Assembly (NCBI GenBank): GCA_026770575.1
Contig: MU657316.1
Coordinates: forward strand, 94,463-112,721
Direction of reading: 5' to 3'
Source: Pelagophyceae sp. CCMP2097
Lineage: Eukaryota > Sar > Pelagophyceae
DNA: 18,259 nt
Below, one piece after another: positions 1 to 10,200 of the stretch. Each line of letters begins with the position of its first letter. The first letter of the stretch is position 1. The notes under the pieces are model-generated. The model was given only the letters and a program-made list of their open reading frames with translations. It did not search any database and was not told where the DNA came from. The translations under genes and the position numbers were made by a program.

Positions 1-231
1 GACCACGCTCTGCTGCAGCTGCGTAGCGACAGAGTGCATACCGCACTGGTCCAAGAGCTCGAGGAGCTCGCCGAGTGGGCCCATCGCAACACCGACGCTG
101 TTCGACGATGCCTCGAGGACGACATCCAAAAGTCGGCGTATTTCGAGAGGGAGGCGAACCAGCGCGCCGACGTGCTCGTCGACAAGCTCGATGCCGCTCT
201 GGCCGAGGGCGCGGCGTGTTCCGCTTTGTAG
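1..231 (+). CDS. 3' end of an unrecognised helical protein (partial)
   Basis: An open frame enters from the left edge in frame 1 and stops at TAG 229-231, giving 76 visible residues. The visible part is rich in Leu, Glu, Ala and Arg and has heptad-like spacing (for example the segment LVQELEELAEWA), so it looks like a continuous amphipathic helix or coiled coil that ends in a short small-residue tail (AEGAACSAL). No domain is recognisable. The start lies outside the window. An AATAAA at 271-276, about 40 nt past the stop, would suit a polyadenylation signal and supports a real 3' end. The next gene is convergent and ends 1 kb away. The reading frame is plausible, but with so little visible the frame could instead be chance in GC-rich DNA. 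Confidence 0.55.
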   Translation, partial: DHALLQLRSDRVHTALVQELEELAEWAHRNTDAVRRCLEDDIQKSAYFEREANQRADVLVDKLDAALAEGAACSAL

Positions 232-243
232 GAATCCTCCTTC

Positions 244-803
244 CTAGGGGGCGACACTGAAAATTGTAAAAATAAAAATGGTCGGCGTCGACGGCCAGGT
301 TGCGCCGGCCCGAAAGAGCTCGCCGAGAGACAACCACCCAGCCAGTTTTCATCGACATTGTCCGTAAACTCATCGCGTGGCGAGAGCACAAAGATGACAT
401 TTTTTTATATCTTGGGGCTGTGTGGCCATTTTGGGGCCGCCGATGCGGCGCGGGCAACCAGCAGCAACGCGAGCTTCGAGGGCCGGCATTCTGCGGCGCA
501 GAGCGAGAGCGCGGCGACATGGTCAGCGTTGACGTGCTCTGAATCAAACTAGTTTGACCTTCAGGCAGGGCCCACAAAATGCAAGGTCATATCTCTGATC
601 CGCGGCGTGAGCGGCGAGCCCGCTAGGATTTCTCCGTCGCTGATTTTGGCGCACAGGGCGCGAGGCGTCGCCTCATACCATCTACCAACGCGCAGGCGGC
701 GGGGAAATGGGTTTTCCCGTCGAACCGACGCCGTCCATTTTAACTTGAAATGCAAGGCCACATTTAGCAAATTGTTAAAAAGAGCTTCAGTGTCGCCCCC
801 TAG
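244..803. repeat. 18-nt perfect inverted repeat enclosing about 560 bp (MITE-like candidate)
   Basis: The left arm at 244-261 (CTAGGGGGCGACACTGAA) is the exact reverse complement of the right arm at 786-803. The match stops at once on both sides of each arm, as expected for short terminal inverted repeats. Each arm has TA near its outer end (245-246 and 801-802), which could be a TA target-site duplication of the Tc1/mariner kind; because CTAG is itself palindromic, TA could equally be part of the arm. The interior has no convincing ORF and is locally AT-richer than the genes. It contains an imperfect 13-nt direct repeat, AAATGCAAGG(T/C)CA, at 577-589 and 748-760. A non-autonomous transposon remnant is the simplest reading, but no second copy is visible here. 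Confidence 0.45.
271..276 (+). promoter_or_regulatory. possible polyadenylation signal AATAAA
   Basis: An AATAAA hexamer sits in a local A-rich patch 40 nt downstream of the TAG that ends the left-edge gene. It lies inside the 244-803 inverted-repeat interval, so if that interval is an inserted element the element may supply the signal. Hexamer dependence of polyadenylation in this lineage is unknown. Confidence 0.3.
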
Positions 804-913
804 CGACGGCGCGAACACGCCAGTACCCTCATCCCCGACGGCAGTCAACGTACAACAAAAGTCCATTTTGAGAACGTTCTTTTGGGCAGTTGAGAAACCT
901 ACAAATCCTTGGG

Positions 914-937
914 GATAGCCCCTACGGGGGCCCTATC
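914..937. repeat. small hairpin in intergenic DNA
   Basis: GATAG (914-918) pairs with CTATC (933-937), and CCCC (919-922) pairs with GGGG (927-930) across a TACG loop, leaving a two-base bulge (931-932). It is a compact stem of nine pairs with no linked gene. It could be an RNA 3'-end structure or chance. Confidence 0.3.
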
Positions 938-1230
938 GGATGCGTCTCTCTTCGAGCGCGCGCGCGCCGAGCCCGGCCGGGGCTCTGAGCGTGCGGAGTT
1001 GAAGTCAGATTCTGACCAGGAATCGGGTGGTCCTCGACGAACGACGACTCGTGACTTTGGAGCGGATCGAGTCAAATCCGCAAGTACGTGCGTCTCAGTG
1101 GATTCGGGCGGCCGCGCGGGGAAGCTACAGAGTCGGAAGCGAAGCACTCTGGAAGCGGCCCAGACTGGCGGGCCCGATCCGGCGGGCCCCGGGACGCGGA
1201 ATCGAGTTGTATGTCAAAATGTTAAGGGGC

Positions 1231-4200
1231 CTAGTCGTCCTGCTGGAGCATGAGCGCGGTGCCCGTGAGGGTCCACTTGGACTTTGCCTCGCTGGTCTTC
1301 AACGTGGCGAGGAAGAGGTACGTTGGGCCGCGCATGGTCGTGATGAACACAGGCGACTCGTACACGTCGGGCACGTGCCTCAAATAACCAACCGCGCTCG
1401 CCTCCCACGAGTCCTCGACGGCGACGGCCTTGATGTAGAGGACGGGCATGGGCGGCATGAGCTCCTTGAGGCGCGACTCCATGAGGACGCCCCCGACGCT
1501 AGCGCCGCCGAGCTCCTCGACTTCGTCGACCTCGTCGCCGACTGGCCACCGCGCGCCCTCGATGAACAGGCCGTGGACGTAGGCGCCCGCGTCTGGAAAC
1601 TCCGTGTTCGGGATGGCGTCGGGGTTTAAGTAAGTTGTAACAAACGTTTCCTGGGTCATCTTGTCCAGCGGCGCGCCCGTCGCTCTCGCGGTGATTTGCG
1701 TTACGCCAGTCAAGTACGCCATCGGATTAAACAGCCCGCTCAGCCAGACCGACAAAGGCGTCGTCAGCGTCTCCGTCCAGGAAACGAGCTGGGCGTGTCT
1801 TTTCAGCAAGTCAAAAAACTGCGGCAAAAGGCCCTTCTTCGAGGGCCAGGCGAACTTCTCCCACGTGCACCCGTCAAAGGGGTTTCTCCCGGGCCACTGG
1901 TTGATGGTAAACGCGGTGCACATGTCCTCCATGGCCTGCGTCATGTTGAGCTGGCCGCCTAATCCCTTTTCGAGCTCCGTGAGCGTCTTGAGAATCTCGT
2001 CGAGTAAAACGTTCATCCGCCGGCACTCCTGCAAAGCGCAGACGACGTAGGGCCCCTGCTCGGGCACCTGGAGGAGCGGCTCGGCCATGCGCGTGATGGA
2101 GACCATTTCCAGCTTCTCCGGGCAGCGGGCCTTCAAATCGTGCATCGTCTGCTTCACCACGTCGCCGCCCCCGGCGGCGGGCCCGCTGCCGCCGCCGAGG
2201 GACAGAATGGTCTGGAAGAGGTCGGCCGTCGTCGTCGTGAGGTAGCCGATCTCGGCGTTAGGATGCAAACCGAACTGCGGCGGCGTCTCGCCCGGCAAGT
2301 TCTCCTCGACGTACGACAGGTAACCCTGGTAGTCGACCGTCGTCGGGTCCGGGCTCTTAAAACCCGGCCCGAGCTCCAAGCCGCTTCGAAGGTCCTCGTG
2401 CATCAGGACGAGCAAGTACGTGTTGTTCGTCCGCCGGTCCCAGGGGTCGGTGATGTGGCCCCCGTACATGATCTCGCCGAAGAGGTAGCGGATGTCGTCC
2501 CAGGGCACCACGGGGTTGTTGTCGAGGTACGAGGTGAGGACGTTTGAGCAGATGGTGAGGTCGCCCGTGTTGAACGAGTACGCGCGCGACCACCCTTGCG
2601 CGCCGAAGCGCCGCCGGCCGAGGACGATGGAGTGGAACCAGCAGAGCGAGAAGAGGCAGGCCTTGAAGTCATCCGGCTTGGTGCAGGCGTCGATCCGGTC
2701 TTGGCTGAAGTTGGCCCACGCGCGAACTAAATTGGATTTAATATCCGCCGGAGCCTCGTTGGCCACCTTGACAGAGGCCTGCATCAGCGACTCGGGCATG
2801 TTCTTCGCCCCCGGCAGCGCCGGCGGCGGCTCCGCCGATAAAAAGCAGCGGAAATCCGGATGCGCGTTCTCCTGGACGACCTCCAGCAACCGTTCTAAAT
2901 TCGGCACCCAAGACGTCATCAAATGGCAGTTCTGCAGCATCACCCAGCCGCCCGTCTTCGCAAAGCGCTCCAGCACGGCCTCCGCGGGCTTCTCCTGCCC
3001 TTGGCCCATGGAGATGTTGCAAAAAGTGCCCGCCTCGGTGGAAATGCCCTTGTCCCTCCCTAAACCTTCGACCCAGGGCGTCGGGTCGACGCCCGGGAAC
3101 AAGACGAAGAAGACGGGCGTCTGGTTCGTCGTCTCCTCGTACGTGGCGGGCATGTCGAACGGCTGCTGGAAGACGTAGTCGGGGCCCATCGTCGACGAAA
3201 TATAAGATTGCATCAGCGTAGACACCCGGTCCGGCCGCATGGCCCGGATGAGGATCAGGCGGTCAAATGCCGTCAGCGTCTTCTGGTAGTCGCCCGGCAG
3301 CCTCGCGACCTCGGGGGCGGCGTTGTCGAACCAGGAGAGCCACTCGTCGCTATCTGAATGCATCGCGTCGCCAATGCCGGCGAACCGCTTCAACCCTTCT
3401 AAAGCTTTCACGCGCGGCCAGATGGCTTCCGGCATCCACTCGTGCAGCGGGCCCATGTTGCCCGGGTCGGTAGCGATCTTGCCGACGTAGAGGTACATGA
3501 CGTCGTCCATGGACAAAAGTTCGTCCGTGACCGCGATGCGGAGCGTCACCATCGTCGACACCGTCAGCTTGTGCCGCTCGAAGAGGCCTCTGCGGATGTA
3601 GTTGAACGACGTTAAGGTGATGCTCTTCTTCAGAACTTCGCACCGTACCTCCAGCTCCGCGTCCGTCAACTCGGAAGCGTCGACCTCTTCCTCTTCCTCC
3701 TCCTCCTCGCCGTCGTCGCCCACCACCTTCGCGCCGGTGCCGCGCGTCACGGCGTCGATGCCGCGGTAGAAGACCTTGGTGAAAGCGGCCAGAGAGTAGA
3801 CGTAGTACGAGTGCACTTTTGAGAGGTCGTTCATCAAGAAGAAGAGCGCCGAGGACCGGTCCGCGACGGGCTTGTACTTCAAAGACGTGACCATGATGTT
3901 TGCCTGCGTCTCCTTGGCCGCCGCGCTCTTCTTGAAAATGTCGATGGAGATCTTCTTCGTCTCCTCGAGGCCTTCGATGAGCGCCACGTCCTCGGTAATG
4001 TCGCCCTCTGCGTTGGCCAGCTTCTCCAAAATGGAGTCCTCCAGCTCCTTCATCTTGATCTTGAACCCGTTCTGCTGCTTCACCAGAGACTCGGCCAGCT
4101 CGGCGAGGTCTTCCCGCTCCTTGCGGACCACGAGCGACAAAAGCTGATCCGAGAGGCCGCCCTGCGTCACGGTGAAGTTGATCAGCGTGCACTCGGCCTG

Positions 4201-7200
4201 CACCTCGGGCGGGTAGTGCGGGTTGGACAGCTTGGTGTGCAGGTAGAGCTTGAAGTTTGGGTGGAATTCGACCTAGGGACCAAGATAAGAATCGAGAGGC
4301 ATCCAACAAAGGACGCACCTCCGTGTCTCCCAGCTTGACGTACAACGTGCGCCCGCGCTTGATCGTCGCGCGCTGGATCACCGGGTTCAGGACGGCGTCT
4401 AAAGTCTCCGGGAGGTTCTCGATGAGGATGGTATGGCCGTTCTCCAGAGCCCGCTCCAGCTTGCGCATCATGTCCTTTTGCCCTAAACGCACGACTTGGA
4501 GGTTCCGCGCCGCCGCGGACTCCTTGTTCCGGAGCCAGACGATGCCCTGCAGCTGCGGGTCGATGATCAAAGGCCACCTCGCCGTGTTTGAAACGATGGT
4601 CCCGTTCTCCGTCGAGACGGGGTCGGCGGGTAAAGAGTCCTGGTTCCAAACCGCAATGTCGGCGTCCGTCGTCAGGATGCCCAGCACGTTCAGGTCCGGG
4701 GACATGGGCATGCCGTGGTCCGCCTCCCCCTCTGCGGGGACGGCGTCTCCGCCGAACGCAGTCTTCAAATACGTAAAGAACTTCTGGCCCATGAGCTTAT
4801 CTCGAAAGTGCTTCGTAAACGGCCCCGCGTAGGAAATGAACGCAGAGGCGAGCAACACGTCTCCAGTCAAGAGGTTGCGCGAGGCCTTCATGATCTCGAC
4901 GCTTTCCTTCCACCGCTCGTTCTCAGAGGCCAATGCCGAAGTCAGCCGCTGCGCCAGGTCCAGCTTGCGCTGGCCGCGCTCCACGAGGTCCATGGCCTCT
5001 GCCTTTTCCGCCTCTGCCTTTTCCAGCTCGTCTGTCAGCTTTGCCAGCTTCGACTGCAGGTCCGCTACTAATTCGTTGACGACCTTCAATCGAGCGTTGG
5101 CGTCCTCCAGCTGCTTGTTCGCCAGCCCTAAAGCGATGCGCTTCGGCTCGACGGTGACCACAATGTCGTAGTACATCACAATGTTGATGACGAAGGAAGT
5201 CACTCCGGCGGCGGCAGAGTTCTTCCCCATGATGATCTCCGGCTGGAAGTGCTCCAGCTCCAGATACGGCCGCACTTCCTTCATCTGCACCGTCAGGTCG
5301 CCGGACTCGTCGACCTTGACCTTGATCATCTTGAGGTATTCGATGTACTCCTTGATGTTGCCCAAGCACTGCTTCTTCGCAGCGTCCCAAGTCCGCTCTT
5401 TGATCTTCAAGTTCTTGTGCGTCACGCTCGGCGAAATCCCCGCCAACAAGCACATGGAAGCCACGAAGACGTCCTCGACGCCGTAGGGGGGCTTGACCAT
5501 GGTTTTGCATTCGGCGAGAGACTTTGCGTCTAAAGACTCCAAAGCCGCCATCGCCGCCTTGACCGCCGGCTCCGCCTTTGCCAAGTCCTCGGAAGTCGAC
5601 CGCTGCTTCTCCGAGACTTCCGTCTGCACCTTGGAAACCTCGCGAGCTTCGACTTCGGCCTTTGCCGTTTCCGTCTCGACAATCTGCTTCTCCTTTGAAA
5701 CGATCTCCGCGATGCCCTCCGCGCGAGTCTTCTTCACCTCGGCGTCTTCTAAGGTGATTCGGAGCGACGCCTCGATTTCGCCGACGGCGTCGGACGTCTC
5801 CTGCATTTTCTTCAACCCCGTCCGAAGGCGCGTGATGCTCCGGTCCGACTCTGAACGCTTCTGCTCCAGCAGGCCGGCGTAGAGCTTGAGGAGCTCGAGG
5901 AAGGACTTGGGCGTCGTGTAGACGTGCCGCCGCTCCACGTCTTTGAACTCCTTTGCCAGCTTGTTGACCTCGATGAAGGAGAAGGGCATAAATTTTTCAA
6001 TCGCGTCCCGGACCTTTGGGTCGGCGCCCATCTCCACCGCGGAGAGGAAGCGCTGGCCGACGCTCAGCAGCGCCTCCTCGGGCCACGGCTGGAACCAGTC
6101 GATGACGGTAGAGTTGATCAGAGCCGGGAACTTGCGCGACCGATTCCGAAAGTCGTCCCCAACCGGCGAAAAGGCGAGGACGACGTGCAGGTTCTTCCGG
6201 ATCTGCCGGATGAAGTAGTCCCAGCAGTTGGCCTTGTCCGGCTCCTTGCCAGAGGCTTTGACCTAGCGAAAAGCGGGGCGTGAGAAGCGGGGCGCGGACG
6301 CAAATCCAAACGGTGCCCAAGCGCACCTTGTTGGCCACCGTGTTGACGATGTTGTCGACGTCGTCCTGGGCGAAGAGGTCGGGGATGTTGCCCGACGCTA
6401 AAAGGTCGTTTATGTAGATGAGAAATCGTTCATTCGTGATCTGCGAGTCCGTCAGCAGGAACATGACGCCTTCCTCCTTCAGCCCGGCCTTGTTGTACAT
6501 GCCCTTCAAGTCGTCCTTCAAGTCGTTGATGGAGTACGTCGAGCTGATGACGATTTGCGTCACGGTGTACTGGCAGATGAACGCCGCCAATCTGGACAGA
6601 GACTGCTTGCCCGACCCTCCCACGCCGACCAGCAAAGCGTGGCCGCCCTCGTTGAGGATGATGCGGGCGATTCTGGCGAGGTGCTTCATGGCGTCCTCGA
6701 AGAGGACCAGGTCCATGACCGCATTTGTCTCGTTGTACAGCTCCAAAGCCCCTTCTAAAATCCGGGCCAGCTGCTCGATAGCGGGCACCTGGTCATAAAC
6801 TCGTTCTTCAATGTCGTCGCAAAAGTGGCAGAAGATCAAAGGCTCCGAGTTCTCCTTGGCGTAGAACTTGTCGACGGCGTACTGCGAGAATAGCTTCTTC
6901 GCCTGCGTCTGGGCCAGCCCGTTATACTGCAGGAGGTGCTCCGCCGAGACCAAGCGGTCGCCGTAGACGCGCTCCGACTCGTGGAGCCACAGGTGGACGA
7001 ACTTTTCTCCGGTTTGGATTTGGTCCGCGTTGGCGACGAGTAAACCTTGGAAGACGTTTGCAAGATGGCGAATATTGAACTCGTAGTGAAAGTTCGTCGC
7101 CGTCTTTCGGAACTTCTCCATGACCTCCTTGTGCAAGTTTAAAGCGGCCTTGATGATGTTGGACTCCAGCGCGCAGACTTCCTCGTTGAAGCCGCCGGAC

Positions 7201-10200
7201 TCGAGGTGCCCATTCAAAAAAGTCTCGTAAATGTGGTGCAGCGACGTCCTCGAGGGCATCCCAATCGCAAACGTCACGAACCACCGTTGAAGGCGCGGGT
7301 TGATCTCGAAGGAGCCGGCCGTCGGGTTCATGCACGCAACGACCTACGGGTTTCATGACCAAAAGGCCGGCGGGAAAGTCCCCAAGGCCCCGCCTTTCTT
7401 CGAGCCCGCGCACCTGCGTCTTGGAGATGTTCTTCAACGGGTTCTGGGCGAGCTTGGTCATGTCGTAAACGTGGCCGTACTCCATCTGCTGCCTTAGAAG
7501 AGCAATCGCAGACTGCGTGTTGTACGCGTCCAGCTCCGGCAGGTTCAAGTCGTCCTACGAAAGCGTGCGTTGGAGAAAGAAGCTTTTTCTTCTTCAAACG
7601 AGGCCACGCACGACAAAGTAGACGAGCCAGCTCTGGCCCGGCGGCCCGAAGTTGGTGCCCGTCTTCTTCTCCAGCGGGAGCGCCATCGTCGTCTGCAACA
7701 CGGCGGACGTGGTGTAGAAATTGAAGTTGATCGTCGTGGAGCACGTCTCCGCGGCGTTCTCCTTCCCGAGCATGCCCATCACCTGCTGCGTCTTGCCCGT
7801 GCCCGCCGGGCCCGCGAGCCTATGACAAGGTCAGAAGAGGGGCGGGGCCTTTTGAGGGCCTTACATGATGGGATTTCTCGCGTCGACCATTTTCTTCATC
7901 CAAAAGTTGACGGAGCACGTCTCCCCCGTCGGCACCGTGATCTGGGACATGACGTCCCGGCGAGAGTCGAAGGCGACGTCCTCCATGAACGGCGACTTGC
8001 TCCAGGACTCGTAGACGTTCGTCTCCGGATTGAGCCAGTAGTCGAAGACGGACGTCGAAGCCCCGCGGGATGGAAACTTGACCGCCTTAAAATTCGCGCG
8101 CCAAAAGTCGGAGAGCAAGAGTCTATACGCGACGCCGTCGTCGGACGTGCCCAGACTGGAGCCGAGGGCCCAGACTGCACAAAAGTTGAAGACAATCTCT
8201 AAATCGTCCTTGGATTCGCAATTCCGCTTGTCCAGCGTCGCGGTCAAGAAATGCAGCAACGACTGGACGAGGTTCATGTCTTCCAAAGGCAGGACCGTCT
8301 TGACGTTGATCTTCATCCAGAAAAGCGACTCGCCGACGTAAGCTTCACATAATTCAGCGAGCCAGACCTTGACCTGGTCCGACTCCGACCTCTTGGAAAT
8401 ATAGGAAGCGATCAAAGACTTCCACTGCGTGCCCGCGTCTGTGGAAATGTACAGAATGCCCGCGCGCGACACCGTCGCCGGCGTGGCGTGCTTCAGGTCG
8501 CGGATCTCAAAGATCATGCGCATGTGCGGCTTCAGCGGGATGCGCTCGTTGGAAGCCAAAGTGAGCATGCGGTTGTCGTCCATGACCGAGTTCATCGACT
8601 CGATCCAGTTGGCGTCCAAGTCGCCGTCTAGAAGGATCCACTTGGGCATCTCGTCCTCGACGCGGCCGAGGTTGCGCATGACCACGGATAAAAGGCCGTC
8701 GCGCCACTCGCGCGTCGCCATGGAGATAAAGCCATAAAGCTCCTCGGTCTTGACAGACTTTGGGTTGATGTCCTTGACCGTCGTCGCCAGCGCCGGGTCC
8801 AGAATCTTGCGCGCCGCCGCCAGCGTGCGCCAGCACTGCGACTTGCCCGCGCCGGCGGGCCCCATGATGAAGACGCAGTGGCGGATGGCCAGGAGCTCTT
8901 CGAGCTGGACGCACTTGAGGCAAAATTCGTCGTCTGGCCAGTTTGCCAGCTCGTGGCACGCTTTCACGATTGAAGACTCCAGCGTGAGGTCGCGCTTCCG
9001 CGGCGGGTCCAGGCCCGGGAAGAGGTCGCCTAAAAGGCCGTAGAAGACGACTTGGTCCTCCTTGACGATCTTGGGGATGTTGGAGTCGCGCAGCGCTCGG
9101 AGTAAAATCTCCTGCTCGGAAACGTGCGGGTCCTGCCTCTTCAGCGCCCCCGCGATGACCAAAACGGACTTGACGGCGCGCAGGCCCCAGTCGTAGTGCA
9201 GCTGCTTTGATAAGAGTTGCATCAGCAGGGCGTAGAGCCCGTAGAACTTGGACGCTAAAGATTTGGCCTCGACGAACCCGTTGGCCATGAGCATGTTCTC
9301 GCAGATCAAGACCAGGTCGGGCACCATGACCGTCATCGGCCGGAACAGCGCCTTTAAGCCTTCGGGCAGCTCGGAGCGGCCGAGGTAGCCGGGGTTCATG
9401 GTGATGAACGCGCCGCACGTCGGGTCCAAACTCACCTCGTCGCCTTCGACGGTGATTCGGGCCGACTCGGCCTTGACGCCGTCGCAGACGGCCTTGAACT
9501 GCACCGTGCAGACGGAGAGGACCTCTGGGACGAGGCGATTAAATTCGTCGAAGCACCCCCACGACCCCGACGAGCCCAACCCCTTGAAGATGTTCCCGAG
9601 GCCCTTGTAGTCCATCTCCGGCGAGCAGTTGAAGACGTAGCAGCACTTTGCTAAAGCGCAGGCCAGGTCCTTGGTCGACTCGGTCTTGCCCGTGCCCGCA
9701 GGCCCGGCGGGCGCGCAGCCCATCTTCAAGTTCAGCGCCTGCGTCGCGGTGACGTAGATGCGGTCCGTCAGCGGCGTGATCACCAGCCGGGCGCCGTTGC
9801 CCAAGTATTCGTAGTCGTACGGCAAGATGGCGTCGCAGATGACAATCTCCGCCCTCTGGCCGTCGTCTCCTCTCAAGTGCGTGTCGCGGCCCTGGTGCGC
9901 CGCGTGCGCCGGCGGCACGCGGAACTTGTGCTTCAGCTGCGACTGCCACTGGAAGGCCGTGGTCGAAGAGACCTTTTCTCTGATGAGTTTCTGGACGATG
10001 TCTCGGCCGTGCGCGTCCATTGTGATACAGACCATCACCCTACAGCGATGCTCCCCGTCAATGTCCGTCTGCGTCAGCCTCACTAAGTCCGCGAGCTGGT
10101 CCACTTGCAACGCGTTGTAGTCGACCATGGCCTCTGCGCTTCCGGCCTGCATGGCCGTAAAAGCCTCTTCGACTTCGGCCACGTAATTGACGGCCAACGT

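Larger units (their letters stand above)
232..1230. other. intergenic region between two convergent genes
   Basis: No supportable gene is seen on either strand; the short ORFs here have no recognisable sequence. The interval holds the inverted-repeat candidate (244-803), a 10-bp palindrome AGAACGTTCT at 871-880, a hairpin at 914-937 and a GC-rich inverted repeat around 968-984 (GAGCCC...GGGCTC). The right part should carry the 3' untranslated region of the minus-strand dynein, but no clear AATAAA is seen on the minus strand just beyond its stop. Confidence 0.6.

Noticed and set aside
1027..1629. 200-residue plus-strand ORF overlapping the dynein 3' end
   Set aside because: Most of it mirrors the dynein C-terminus on the opposite strand; its composition (Arg/Glu/His/Leu) is that of an antisense frame.
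2492..3178. 228-residue plus-strand ORF within the dynein
   Set aside because: It is antisense to conserved dynein C-terminal motor sequence, has no recognisable motif, and is typical of chance open frames in GC-rich coding DNA.
3350..6037. Apparent frameshifts in the dynein, where frames overlap near 4200, 6000 and 7330
   Set aside because: Each frame change falls at a short GT...AG intron that restores the conserved dynein sequence exactly (for example KLGDTE|VEFHPNFKLYL), so the gene is not a pseudogene.
7570..8202. 210-residue plus-strand ORF
   Set aside because: It is antisense to AAA2/AAA3 coding sequence and two introns, with no domain or motif.
8507..9418. 303-residue minus-strand ORF in another frame of the dynein
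   Set aside because: It is an Arg/Ala/Pro/His-rich shadow of the true frame, which shows AAA1/AAA2 motifs over the same bases.
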